Positions 14,976-22,707 of a stretch of 31,071 nt of DNA are shown here, one piece after another. The notes under the pieces were generated by a model, which had not been told where the DNA came from, made no database searches, and saw nothing but the letters and a program-made list of their open reading frames with translations. Both the position numbers and the translations under genes were made by a program. Positions within the stretch are counted from its first letter, which is position 1; each line of letters starts with the position of its first letter. Source of the DNA: Thermoleophilia bacterium (lineage in GTDB: Bacteria > Actinomycetota > Thermoleophilia > Gaiellales > Gaiellaceae); NCBI GenBank assembly GCA_025935275.1, contig JAICVP010000002.1, positions 1 to 31,071 on the forward strand, in the 5' to 3' direction.

Positions 14976-15899
14976 CTAGCGGGCAAACGCGGCGCAGATG
15001 GACTCGATGTGCCGCTCATCGGTGCCGCAGCACCCACCGACGACGTTGAGCCCCGGCAGCAGCGGCTTCAACGCCCGGTACCGCGCGGCCAGATCGTCCG
15101 GGTCCCCCTGGTCGAGGTCCTCGGCCTCGTCGAGCTCGGCATGGCTCTTCGACGAGGCGTTGGCCCGCAGGCCACGGATGCGCTCGAGACCGCCTTCGGC
15201 GAGCACGTTCTCGAAGTGCGTCGGATGGGCGCAATTGACCATGTAGTAGGCCGGCGCAGCGTCGGTGGCCTCGTCCACCTCGGCCACGGCGTCCCGGAGC
15301 TCCTGGCCGCTCGGCAGCCGCCCGTCCGTCTCGACGGTGAAGGAGATCACCGACGGGATGCCGGCAGCGACGGCCGCCCGCGCGATTCCGGTCGCCTCGC
15401 CGGCGTAGTTCAGGGTCAGCGCGCTGACGAGATCCGCGCTTGTCCCGGCGAAGGTGGAGACCTGGGCCGAGTGGTAAGCCTGCGCCTCGTCCGGGCTCAT
15501 CGCGTCGGCAACGACGTAGCCGTCGCCGCGAGGCCCGATGCAGCCGCTGATTACGACGTCGACGCCCGCGGCGGAGCGCACCTCTTCCAGGAGCGCGACT
15601 CCCCTGCGGTTGACGTCGGCGAGGGCCTCGGCCGAGTAGCCCAGCCGCTCGCCCCAGTCGGGATTCGCGCGCCACGTCGGCGCGTCGAGGACGATCCCGA
15701 CACCGTGGCGCTTCGCGATCGCGACGTAGGCCGCGTAGTAGGAGCGGAGCGACGCGAGGCCGTCCTCGTCGTCCAGGAGGACGAAGGCGGCGAACTCTGG
15801 CAGCTCGAGCCCCTCCCTGAAGATCAGGGTCGTCTCCATTCCGCCGTCGGTGATGAACGTGCCCCCGTCGAGCTGCGGGAGAGGGCTTGAGGTAGCCAT
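14976..15899 (-). CDS. Homocysteine S-methyltransferase family protein
   Basis: This 307-residue Zn-dependent methyltransferase barrel has the family start ITDGGMETTLIF (residues 16-27). The first zinc-ligand Cys is in MVNCAHPTHF (about 221) and the paired Cys-Cys is in VVGGCCGTDERHI near the C-terminus. Relatives such as MmuM and BhmT methylate homocysteine with S-methylmethionine or betaine; the fused forms are the N-terminal module of MetH. The donor cannot be read here. It is convergent with phoU, has no methionine-pathway neighbours, and the next upstream gene on its strand is a tiny acidic protein. No promoter is obvious; ATG at 15899. Confidence 0.9.
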   Translation of the reverse strand: MATSSPLPQLDGGTFITDGGMETTLIFREGLELPEFAAFVLLDDEDGLASLRSYYAAYVAIAKRHGVGIVLDAPTWRANPDWGERLGYSAEALADVNRRGVALLEEVRSAAGVDVVISGCIGPRGDGYVVADAMSPDEAQAYHSAQVSTFAGTSADLVSALTLNYAGEATGIARAAVAAGIPSVISFTVETDGRLPSGQELRDAVAEVDEATDAAPAYYMVNCAHPTHFENVLAEGGLERIRGLRANASSKSHAELDEAEDLDQGDPDDLAARYRALKPLLPGLNVVGGCCGTDERHIESICAAFAR

Positions 15900-15917
15900 C
15901 GGGCGACTATATGCCGT

Positions 15918-16058
15918 TCAGTAGCGGGGATCTTCGGGCACAGCCTCGGTCTCGTCGGGCTCGCGCTGCGATTCGTCCTGCTGCTCGTCTTCCCACGCCA
16001 GCCGGTCGGCTCCCCACGCGTCTCGCTCCGGAAGCCAGATGTCGTCGTTTGTCCGCAT
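15918..16058 (-). CDS. Small acidic hypothetical protein (46 residues)
   Basis: The reading frame gives MRTNDDIWLPERDAWGADRL followed by a very acidic Glu/Asp/Gln-rich tail ending PEDPRY. About a third of the residues are Asp or Glu, with three Trp in the first 22. It lies between the methyltransferase and PiT genes on the same strand. GGAGG occurs on the minus strand but 16 bases before the ATG, further than usual, so the start is uncertain. I recognise no family. It could be a real small protein or a chance frame; the coherent acidic composition favours the former modestly. Confidence 0.38.
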   Translation of the reverse strand: MRTNDDIWLPERDAWGADRLAWEDEQQDESQREPDETEAVPEDPRY

Positions 16059-16132
16059 GCTTCGACGGTAGCTGCCTCCGCAGGCTGCCGAAGCGCGATT
16101 TACAGGGGTTTTACCGCGAAAGACCCGCTTCT

Positions 16133-17230
16133 TTACGCCGCGGATCCCGCGGCCGCCAGCCTGCGGCCCTGGAACGAGCGCCCGAGAAATGCGGCCGCCG
16201 CGATGAGGCCGGTGAGGACGAAGACGAGCGCCGTTCCTCCGGGCAGCCGGGTCAGAGCCTCCATGCCTGCGCCGACGAGCCCGGCGCACGGGATGGTCAT
16301 CACCCACGCAACGAGGATGTTTCCAGCCACGCCCCACCGGACGGCCGAAAGCCTCCGTGTCGCGCCCGCGCCGAGGACGGAGCCCGAGATGGTGTGCGTC
16401 GTCGAGACAGGGAAGCCGTAGTGCGCGGTTGCCCAGAGGATCGTCGCGCAGGACGTCTGCGCGGCGAAGCCCTGGGGCGGGTCGAGCTTCGCCACGCGGG
16501 TGCCGAGGGTCCTGATGATCCGCCAGCCGCCCGCATAGGTGCCGAGCGCCATCGCGATGGCGGCGCTGAAGATGACCCAGTTGGGCGGGCGAGAGAAGTC
16601 CGGGTCGAGATTTCCGGAGACGACGAGAGCGAGCGAGATGATCCCCATCGTCTTCTGCGCGTCGTTCGTCCCGTGGGTGAACGCGACGAACCCGCCGGAC
16701 ACGATCTGCAACCGCCGGAAGACGCGGTTCACGACCCCTGGGTGCCGGCGCCGGATGATCCAGAGGAGCGCGAGCATGATCGCGGCCGCGAGGACGATCC
16801 CGAAGAAGGGCGCGAGGAGCGACGGGACGAGCACCTTGTCGACGAGCCCGTGCCAGTTCACGACGTCGAGCCCCGCAGCCGCGATGCCTGACCCGATCAC
16901 ACCGCCGATGAGCGCATGGCTGGAGCTCGAGGGCAAGCCGAGGTACCACGTGATCAGGTTCCAGGTGATCGCACCGACAAGGCCGGCAAGGACGATGTCG
17001 AGGGTGATCGCATCCGTGTCGACGAGGCCGCTCGCAATTGTCGCGGCCACCTTGAAGGAGACGAACGCGCCGGCAAAGTTGAGCACCGCCGACATGAGCA
17101 CGGCGAGGCGCGGCGAGAGCGCGCGGGTCGAGACGCTCGTCGCGATCGAGTTGGCCGTGTCGTGGAACCCGTTCGTGAAGTCGAAGAAAAGCGCGACGAC
17201 GACGACTGCGACGAGCGTGAGGTCGTCCAT
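16133..17230 (-). CDS. Inorganic phosphate transporter, PiT family (low affinity)
   Basis: This 365-residue secondary phosphate carrier takes up metal-phosphate with protons and has about ten helices. Both PiT signatures are present: FFDFTNGFHDTANSIAT at residues 15-31 and FTHGTNDAQKTMGI in the second repeat. The matching re-entrant segments GLPSSSSHALIGG and FPVSTTHTISGS are also there; the inverted duplicate architecture is complete. It follows the DUF47 gene with a 6-bp gap on the same strand, the usual pitA partner arrangement. The DUF47 gene must supply the promoter, and it is divergent from the phosphatase gene. Having both Pst and PiT in one locus gives high- and low-affinity phosphate uptake. 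Confidence 0.95.
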   Translation of the reverse strand: MDDLTLVAVVVVALFFDFTNGFHDTANSIATSVSTRALSPRLAVLMSAVLNFAGAFVSFKVAATIASGLVDTDAITLDIVLAGLVGAITWNLITWYLGLPSSSSHALIGGVIGSGIAAAGLDVVNWHGLVDKVLVPSLLAPFFGIVLAAAIMLALLWIIRRRHPGVVNRVFRRLQIVSGGFVAFTHGTNDAQKTMGIISLALVVSGNLDPDFSRPPNWVIFSAAIAMALGTYAGGWRIIRTLGTRVAKLDPPQGFAAQTSCATILWATAHYGFPVSTTHTISGSVLGAGATRRLSAVRWGVAGNILVAWVMTIPCAGLVGAGMEALTRLPGGTALVFVLTGLIAAAAFLGRSFQGRRLAAAGSAA

Positions 17231-17236
17231 GCGGCT

Positions 17237-17857
17237 CTAGGCGTTCTTGACCACGATGTTGCCGACGACGTTCGCAGCGGTCTCGGCGGCGTCGAGGGCG
17301 TCCTCGAGCGCTTCGAAGATGTCCTTCCACCGGATGACCGTCAGCGGGTCGATGCGCTCGTCGCGAAAGAGATCGGCGATGGCGTCGCGAAGCACGCGGT
17401 CGCCCTCGTCTTCGAGCTCCTTGAGCTTGATCAGCTCCTCCTGGATTCCACGCTGGCCCTTGAGCGCGCCGAGCGCGGAGCTCAGATGGCCGACCGCGGC
17501 GGCCAGGATCCTCGCCTGCTCAATGGACTGGCGCGTGGGTGACTCGACGCCGTAGAGCTCGAGGAGGTCGGTCGCCTCCTCGATGTGGTCGACCACGTCG
17601 TCGATCGCGGTCGCCAGCGCGAAGATGTCTTCGCGGTCGAACGGCGTCACGTACTGCGTGTTCAGGAGCCTGATCAGGTCTCGCGTGATCCGGTCGCCCT
17701 CGTGCTCGGTCGCCTTGACGTCGGCCTGCGTGACCGAGGAGTTGGGAAACTCGCGGAAGCGCGTCTCCGCCTTCTGCGCGGCCTCGAGGGCGTTCGCGCC
17801 GGCCTCTGTGAAGAGCTCGTAAAACTCCGCGGGACGGGGGACGAGGCTGAGTCGCAT
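17237..17857 (-). CDS. DUF47/PitA-accessory protein (PhoU-like fold)
   Basis: This 206-residue helical protein of the DUF47 family is structurally like PhoU and is regularly encoded next to PiT transporters, whose activity it is thought to modulate. Marks are FYELFTEAGANALEAAQKAE near the N-terminus, VKATEHEGDRITRDLIRLLN, and PFDREDIFALATAIDDVVDHIEEATDLLELY. The ATG at 17857 gives the standard family start MRLSLVPRPAEFYELF. The frame stays open further upstream, but those codons lie inside the divergent phosphatase gene and give no recognisable sequence. The pit gene follows after 6 bp. Confidence 0.92.
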   Translation of the reverse strand: MRLSLVPRPAEFYELFTEAGANALEAAQKAETRFREFPNSSVTQADVKATEHEGDRITRDLIRLLNTQYVTPFDREDIFALATAIDDVVDHIEEATDLLELYGVESPTRQSIEQARILAAAVGHLSSALGALKGQRGIQEELIKLKELEDEGDRVLRDAIADLFRDERIDPLTVIRWKDIFEALEDALDAAETAANVVGNIVVKNA

Positions 17858-17885
17858 GAGCGCGCGGCATGGTACAACCGACCGG

Positions 17886-18704
17886 GTGCGCCGAGTGACC
17901 GCAACGGCCGCGATCGCGCTCGCGCTGGTCTTCTCCGCTCCCTCCGGCTCGGCGACGCGGATTCTCGCCGTCGGCGACTTCGGAGTCGGGGGCTCGACCG
18001 AGCGCGCGACCGGGGCGGCGATCGAGGGCTGGGAAGCCGACCACCCCGCCAGCCTCCTGGTCACGCTCGGGGACAACGACTACACCGAGAGCCCGGCCGC
18101 GTTTCGGAGCAACTGGCGCGACGCGTTCGGCTGGCTCGAGGGCGCGGGGGTCTGGCCGCGGGGCACGCTCGGAAACCACGACGTGCGCGTCGACGGAGGG
18201 CGCTACGAATTCAAGGCGCTCCGCATGCCGTCGTCCCACTACCAACGGTCGCGTCCCGATTTCGACCTCTTCGTCCTCAACTCGAGCTCGGTCGGCGACC
18301 GGCAGACTCGCTGGCTGAAGCGGCATCTCGCCGCCTCGACCGCGACCTGGAAGATCGTCACGCTCCACCACCCGGCCTACACCTGTGGCGGCTATCTCAG
18401 CAACCCGGAAGTCGTGTCGAGGTGGGTGCCGCTCTTCGAGCGCTACGGCGTCGCCCTCGTCCTCTCGGGCCACGACCACAACTATCAGCGGTTCGCGCCG
18501 CGACACGGCGTCACGTACGTCGTGCACGGAGGAGGAGGCCAGGAGCTCTACTCGCTGCGCAAGTGCCCCGCCGGCTACCCGACGCGCGACTTCGCACGCA
18601 GTGGACACGGCTTCCTCGACATCGTCGTCCGTCCCGGCGCCATTCGGCTCAAAGCCGTGAACCTCTCCGGCCACGTGGTCGACCGGAAGGTCATAAACCC
18701 CTAG
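17886..18704 (+). CDS. Secreted calcineurin-like/purple acid phosphatase-like metallophosphatase
   Basis: This protein of about 272 residues has an Arg-start signal peptide (VRRVTATAAIALALVFSAPSGSA) and all five dinuclear-metal motifs: GDFG (first metal Asp), GDND in VTLGDNDYTES, GNHD, HHPAYTCGG and GHDHNYQRF. The YTCGG and HNYQR contexts resemble purple acid phosphatases. It should release phosphate from organic esters outside the membrane. It diverges from the DUF47-PiT pair, fitting a phosphate-scavenging role, although I see no PHO box here. I chose GTG at 17886 because it starts the signal peptide cleanly; an ATG at 17856 is in frame but would overlap the divergent gene's start and add ten polar residues. 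Its stop lies inside the copper operator. Confidence 0.87.
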   Translation: MRRVTATAAIALALVFSAPSGSATRILAVGDFGVGGSTERATGAAIEGWEADHPASLLVTLGDNDYTESPAAFRSNWRDAFGWLEGAGVWPRGTLGNHDVRVDGGRYEFKALRMPSSHYQRSRPDFDLFVLNSSSVGDRQTRWLKRHLAASTATWKIVTLHHPAYTCGGYLSNPEVVSRWVPLFERYGVALVLSGHDHNYQRFAPRHGVTYVVHGGGGQELYSLRKCPAGYPTRDFARSGHGFLDIVVRPGAIRLKAVNLSGHVVDRKVINP

Positions 18705-18714
18705 GGGGTATAAA
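18694..18714 (+). promoter_or_regulatory. CsoR-type copper operator overlapping the copA -10 box
   Basis: The near-palindrome TAAACCCC-TAG-GGGGTATA (18694-18712) matches the known CsoR operator type, an AT flank on a G/C run. Seven of eight arm positions pair. TATAAA at 18709-18714 is a good -10 and overlaps the right arm, so bound CsoR would block polymerase. Transcription would begin around 18721, 0-2 bases before the copA GTG at 18723, implying a nearly leaderless mRNA. The TAG in the centre is also the stop codon of the upstream phosphatase gene. The csoR gene is the second gene downstream. Confidence 0.72.
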
Positions 18715-18722
18715 CTGAGAGC

Positions 18723-20729
18723 GTGACCCAGATCACGCTCGAGCTCGAGGGGATGACCTGCGCGAGCTGTGCGGCGCGTGTCGAGCGCGGCCTGAACGAG
18801 CTCGAAGGCGTGCGGGCCTCGGTGAACCTCGCCACCGAGAAGGCGGCCGTCAGCTACGACGAGTCGGCACTCGACGTCGACGCCCTCCTGGCCGCGGTCG
18901 AGGCAGCGGGGTATCGCGCTGCACCCGAGAGCGAGGCGAAGACGGAATCGCGGGACACCGTGCGCCGGCGGCTCGCGCTCGCAACCGCCCTGACGATTCC
19001 GCTCGCGCTCGTCGCGATGGTCCCTCCGCTCCAGTTCGACGGCTGGGAGTGGCTGGCGCTCGCGCTGGCCACACCGGTGGTGTTCGTCGCCGGCTGGCCC
19101 TTCCACCGGGCGGCGGTCCGCAACCTCGCGTACCGGACCCTGACGATGGACACGCTGGTCTCCCTCGGGACGCTGTCCGCCTGGACCTGGTCAGTCGCCG
19201 CGCTTCTCTTCGTCGACGACGCGGACACGTACTTCGAGGTCGCGGCGGTAATCACCACGCTCATCCTGCTCGGTCGCTTCCTCGAGGCCCGGGCCCGCCG
19301 GCGCGCGGGCGAGGCCATTCGCGCGCTCGCCGATCTGTCCGTGCCGGACCGCGGAATCCGGGTCGGGGACGTGTTCGTTGTGCGTCCCGGCGAGAGGATC
19401 CCGACCGACGGCGTCGTCATCGAGGGGGAGTCCGCAGTCGACCGCTCGATGCTCACCGGCGAGCCTCTGCCGGAGGACACGGTGCCTGGAGACGAGGTCG
19501 TCGGCGCGACGATCAACGTCTCCGGGCGCCTCGTCGTCCGGGCAACCAGGGTGGGTGCCGACACGACGCTGGCCCGCATCGCACAGCTCGTCGCGCAGGC
19601 GCAGACGGGCAAGGCGCGCGTACAGCGGCTCGCCGACCGGGTCTCGGCGATTTTCGTCCCTGTGGTGCTCGTCGTCTCGCTCGCAACCCTCGCCGGCTGG
19701 CTCCTCGCGACGGGAGACGCTGCAGACGCCTTCACGGCCGCCGTGGCGGTGCTCATCATCGCCTGCCCGTGCGCCCTCGGCCTCGCCACCCCCACGGCGC
19801 TCATGGTCGGAACGGGGCGCGGCGCGCAGCTCGGCATCCTCATCCGCGGGCCGGAAGTCCTGGAGAAGACCCGCGAGGTGACCACCGTCGTCCTCGACAA
19901 GACCGGCACGGTGACCGAGGGCCGGGTCCGGCTGGAGGACAACGGCCTCTCGCCGGAAGCCCTTCGGCTGGCCGGCGCCGTCGAGGATGCGAGCGAGCAT
20001 CCGGTCGGCCGCGCGATCGCCGAGGCAGCGCGAGCCCGCTTCGGCTCCCTCCCCTCGGTCGAGCAGTTCAAGAGCGTCGCGGGACGCGGCGTCAGCGGCC
20101 TCGTCGAGGGCCACCGAGTCGAGGTGGACCGCGGCGCGGTCTCCGTCGACGGAGTCCTCGCCGGCCGGGTGAGCGTCGCCGACAGCATCAAGCCGACGAG
20201 CGCCGAGGCCGTCGCCGACCTCCGGGCCCTGGGCCTGACTCCCCTCCTCCTGACGGGCGACTCCGAAGCAGCAGCGGAGCAGGTGGCGCGCGAGGTCGGG
20301 ATCGAGCGCGTCGTCGCGGGGGTCCTGCCCGCCGAGAAGGCCGACGAGGTGCGCCGCCTCCAGGACGAGGGCGAGGTCGTCGCCATGGTCGGGGACGGGA
20401 TCAACGACGCCCCTGCCCTTGCCCAGGCCGACCTCGGCCTCGCGCTCGGCACCGGCACCGACATCGCGGTCGAGGCGGCCGACCTGACGCTCGTCTCCGG
20501 CGATCTGCGAGCCGCAGCGGACGCCATCCGCCTCTCACGCCGCGTCCTCGCCACGATCAAGGGCAACCTCTTCTGGGCGTTCGCCTACAACGTCGCCGCG
20601 ATCCCGCTGGCGGTGGCCGGGCTTCTCAACCCGATCGTCGCCGCGGGAGCGATGGCGTTCTCGAGCGTCTTCGTCGTCACCAACAGCCTGCGGCTCCGCC
20701 GCTTCTCGAGCCCGAGGGAGGAGACATGA
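18723..20729 (+). CDS. copA: Copper-exporting P1B-type ATPase CopA
   Basis: This 668-residue ATPase pumps Cu(I) out of the cytoplasm. One HMA domain comes first, with the metal pair in MTCASCAA (Cys13, Cys16). Two platform helices and six core helices follow. Catalytic marks are LTGEPLP (actuator), IACPCALGLATPTA (metal site), DKTGTVTEG (phosphorylated Asp), SEHPVGRAI and GDGINDAPAL. The YNVAAIPLAVAGLLNP and AMAFSSVFVVTNSLRLRR helices match Cu(I)-class CopA. Translation starts at GTG 18723, right below the CsoR operator. Its stop overlaps csoR (ATGA). Silver may also be exported. Confidence 0.95.
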   Translation: MTQITLELEGMTCASCAARVERGLNELEGVRASVNLATEKAAVSYDESALDVDALLAAVEAAGYRAAPESEAKTESRDTVRRRLALATALTIPLALVAMVPPLQFDGWEWLALALATPVVFVAGWPFHRAAVRNLAYRTLTMDTLVSLGTLSAWTWSVAALLFVDDADTYFEVAAVITTLILLGRFLEARARRRAGEAIRALADLSVPDRGIRVGDVFVVRPGERIPTDGVVIEGESAVDRSMLTGEPLPEDTVPGDEVVGATINVSGRLVVRATRVGADTTLARIAQLVAQAQTGKARVQRLADRVSAIFVPVVLVVSLATLAGWLLATGDAADAFTAAVAVLIIACPCALGLATPTALMVGTGRGAQLGILIRGPEVLEKTREVTTVVLDKTGTVTEGRVRLEDNGLSPEALRLAGAVEDASEHPVGRAIAEAARARFGSLPSVEQFKSVAGRGVSGLVEGHRVEVDRGAVSVDGVLAGRVSVADSIKPTSAEAVADLRALGLTPLLLTGDSEAAAEQVAREVGIERVVAGVLPAEKADEVRRLQDEGEVVAMVGDGINDAPALAQADLGLALGTGTDIAVEAADLTLVSGDLRAAADAIRLSRRVLATIKGNLFWAFAYNVAAIPLAVAGLLNPIVAAGAMAFSSVFVVTNSLRLRRFSSPREET

Positions 20730-21016
20730 CACACGGATACGTGGGCGAGAAAGAGGCCCTCGTCAAACGGCTGCACCGCATCGAGGGGCAGGTGCGCGGC
20801 ATCGAGCGCATGGTCGAGGACGAGCGCTACTGCATCGACATCCTCACGCAGATCGCCGCCGCCACGACCGCGCTCGAAAGCGTCGCCTTCAAGATTCTCG
20901 ACGAGCACGTGAACCACTGCGTCGCCGGCGCGCTCGAGTCTGGAGACGCCGAGGTCGCGGCCGAGAAGAGCCGCGAGCTCCTCGAGGCCGTCCACCGGTT
21001 CTCACGGACGAAGTAA
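20726..21016 (+). CDS. csoR: Copper-sensing repressor CsoR
   Basis: This 96-residue all-alpha DUF156 regulator binds DNA without copper and releases it when Cu(I) occupies the Cys-His-Cys site. Here Cys36 (RYCIDIL), His61 and Cys65 (DEHVNHC) are all present, with the C-x24-H-x3-C spacing of true CsoR; RcnR and CstR relatives differ in this set. Family helices LVKRLHRIEGQVRGIERMVE and CIDILTQIAAATTALESVAF are complete. It overlaps copA by 4 bp and so is made together with its target, forming a feedback loop through the operator at 18694-18714. Confidence 0.95.
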   Translation: MTHGYVGEKEALVKRLHRIEGQVRGIERMVEDERYCIDILTQIAAATTALESVAFKILDEHVNHCVAGALESGDAEVAAEKSRELLEAVHRFSRTK

Positions 21017-21363
21017 TGCCGAAGTACCTGACCGCCGGCGCGGTCGTCCTCGCGCTCTGGGTGGCGATCGGCTCCGGGGAGGCGTGGACCGGGATCGTCC
21101 CCGCAGCGTTCGTCGTCGTGCTCGCGCTCGTCTCCTACGTCCACTGGGAACGGCACGGCCGGCCCTGGCACGACTGGGCGGTCATCCTCACGCTCCTCCC
21201 CGCGATTCTGGCGTCGGTCTGGATCGGCGTCGGCGGGCTCCTCCTCGACGTGACGCGGACGGACGACCAGCGCCTCCTCTACGAGGTCGGCCCCGGCATC
21301 GGCCTCGTCGGCCTCCTCTGCACCCTCATCGCGTACCACGGCCGCCACCACCCGGGCGAATAG
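21016..21363 (+). CDS. Small membrane protein following csoR
   Basis: This 115-residue protein has about four hydrophobic segments: residues 5-21 (LTAGAVVLALWVAIGSG), 25-41 (TGIVPAAFVVVLALVSY), 56-75 (VILTLLPAILASVWIGVGGL) and 91-106 (VGPGIGLVGLLCTLIAY). Histidines cluster in HWERHGRPWHDW between helices two and three and in YHGRHHPGE at the C-terminus, a possible metal-handling feature. Its ATG overlaps the csoR stop (TAATG), so it is probably co-expressed in response to copper. I recognise no named family. Confidence 0.78.
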   Translation: MPKYLTAGAVVLALWVAIGSGEAWTGIVPAAFVVVLALVSYVHWERHGRPWHDWAVILTLLPAILASVWIGVGGLLLDVTRTDDQRLLYEVGPGIGLVGLLCTLIAYHGRHHPGE

Positions 21364-21400
21364 CGGTTTGACACGGGCGGGCCCGAGGGACCATGACTCC

Positions 21401-21628
21401 GTGACCGCCATCATCATCCTCGTCGTCCTCGCCGCCGTCGTCATCAGCCTCGGTACGGCGTTCGGCGGACCGCTGCTCGGAGTCATCCTCGCCGCGGTCG
21501 TGATCGTCGGAGGGCTCATCTGGTTCTTCGCGCTCGCCGGCTCGAAGACGACGACGGGCGAGGTCGTCCGCGAGGCGCCCGACCAGGAGTTCCTCGGGCC
21601 CGGCGGCCCCGACGACCCCAACCGCTAG
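21401..21628 (+). CDS. Small two-helix membrane protein
   Basis: This 75-residue protein starts VTAIIILVVLAAVVISLG, with a second helix GVILAAVVIVGGLIWFFALAG, then a polar tail ending FLGPGGPDDPNR. GTG at 21401 is the likely start, 10 bases after GAGGGA; an in-frame TTG further up would add 11 polar residues. TTGACA at 21368-21373 may be the -35 box of its own promoter. Its stop and that of the convergent TrkA-type gene share one palindromic CTAG at 21625-21628. No family recognised. Confidence 0.68.
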   Translation: MTAIIILVVLAAVVISLGTAFGGPLLGVILAAVVIVGGLIWFFALAGSKTTTGEVVREAPDQEFLGPGGPDDPNR

Positions 21629-22287
21629 GTCGACAGGAGCACGGACTTCAGGTCGTCCTCGCTGCCCGGCTCGAGGATGGCCAGCACCTGGTCGCCCGCG
21701 TGCAGCTCGGTCGAGCCGACCGCGATCTCGGCCCGTCCGTCGCGCACGACCGAGATGAGGCGCGCGGTCCGCGGCAGGTGGAGGTCCTCCACCTTCTTTC
21801 CGGCTGCCGACGAGCTCGGCTTGATCTCCACCTCGACGATCTCGAGGTTCTCCTTCCGTAGCTCGAGGAGGTGCACCAGCTCGTGCTGGGGGACCTCGTG
21901 CTCGACGAGCGCGAGCACCATCGAGGTCGCGGAGACCGTCGGTGAGATGCCGAGGAGGTCGAAGTGCGGTTGGTTGCGCGGGTCGTTGACGCGGGCGATC
22001 ACCTTGGGGACGCCGTACTTCTCCCGGGCCAGCTGGCAGATGACGATGTTGTCCTCGTCGTCGCCGGTCACCGCGACGACGATGTCCGGCGGGCGGCCGA
22101 GACCGGCCTGCTCGAGAACGAAGATCTCGGTGGCGTCGCCGTGGATCGCGCGGTGCTGGAACTCCTCCTCCAGGCGCTCGTAGCGCGGCTGCTGCTGTTC
22201 GACGAGCACGAGCTCGTGGCCCAGCGCGAGCAGCGTCCGTGTGACGCTGACGCCGACCTTTCCTCCCCCCACCACGACGACGAACAT
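21625..22287 (-). CDS. TrkA-family potassium regulator with RCK_N and RCK_C domains
   Basis: This 220-residue protein has a Rossmann nucleotide-binding domain at residues 1-135 (VVVGGGKVGVSVTR, then Glu30 in LVLVEQQ, then GDATEIFVLEQAG and AVTGDDEDNIVICQLAREKYG). A C-terminal RCK_C ligand domain runs from about 140 to 220. RCK proteins gate potassium channels or carriers by binding NAD(H), ATP/ADP or c-di-AMP at the cytoplasmic face. The ATG overlaps the stop of the gene upstream on its strand, a shorter RCK protein, so the pair probably form one complex, as do the mycobacterial CeoB/CeoC pair. No TrkH- or KtrB-type channel gene is in the window. Confidence 0.9.
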   Translation of the reverse strand: MFVVVVGGGKVGVSVTRTLLALGHELVLVEQQQPRYERLEEEFQHRAIHGDATEIFVLEQAGLGRPPDIVVAVTGDDEDNIVICQLAREKYGVPKVIARVNDPRNQPHFDLLGISPTVSATSMVLALVEHEVPQHELVHLLELRKENLEIVEVEIKPSSSAAGKKVEDLHLPRTARLISVVRDGRAEIAVGSTELHAGDQVLAILEPGSEDDLKSVLLST

Positions 22288-22697
22288 CAGCTGCCGCCCG
22301 ACGAGAGCACGCTGTGGCTCAACTCGGCGATGGCCGTCTTCGTGGGCGAGACGACGTCGAAGCCGCGGCCGGAGTAGAAGTCGGCGCGCGCCGGGTCGAG
22401 GATCCGCGCCGCGACCACCGGGATTTCGTAGCGTTGCCTTGCGATCTGTGCGATGACGATGTTGGTGTTGTCGCCGTCGGTGGAGGCGACGAACGCGTCT
22501 GCGTCGGCGATCCCGGCCTCCTCGAGAACCGTCGTGTCCATCCCGTGGCCGAGGTGGAACTCGCCGGGCCAGTTCGCGCCGAGCCGCCCGAGAGCTTCCT
22601 CGCTCTCGTCGACGACCACGACTTCCCAGCCCTCGTCGTGCAGCCTTCCGGCCACCGCAGAGCCCACTCTCCCGACGCCGACGATGAGAGCCTTCAC
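22287..22697 (-). CDS. Short TrkA/RCK_N-domain protein
   Basis: This 136-residue protein is a single Rossmann domain: ALIVGVGRVGSAVAGRLH (dinucleotide glycines), acidic VVVDESEEAL, GMDTTVLEEAGIADADAF and STDGDNTNIVIAQIARQRY. It lacks the RCK_C ligand domain of its downstream partner, which matches the usual split pairs in actinobacteria. Its stop overlaps that partner's ATG. It follows the APC-USP permease gene on the same strand, separated by 10 bp, so the two regulators and the permease are likely one operon. Confidence 0.88.
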   Translation of the reverse strand: MKALIVGVGRVGSAVAGRLHDEGWEVVVVDESEEALGRLGANWPGEFHLGHGMDTTVLEEAGIADADAFVASTDGDNTNIVIAQIARQRYEIPVVAARILDPARADFYSGRGFDVVSPTKTAIAELSHSVLSSGGS

Positions 22698-22707
22698 CGG
22701 CGGAACA

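Noticed and set aside
16059..16132. Terminator between the PiT gene and the small acidic protein gene
   Set aside because: Only a 4-bp GCCT/AGGC stem and no T tract in the right place.
17858..18076. Extended N-terminus for the DUF47 protein
   Set aside because: The added codons overlap the divergent phosphatase gene; family proteins start at MRLSLVPRP.
21368..21397. Separate promoter feature for the 75-residue membrane protein
   Set aside because: TTGACA is perfect, but the best -10 (CATGAC) is poor; mentioned only with the gene.
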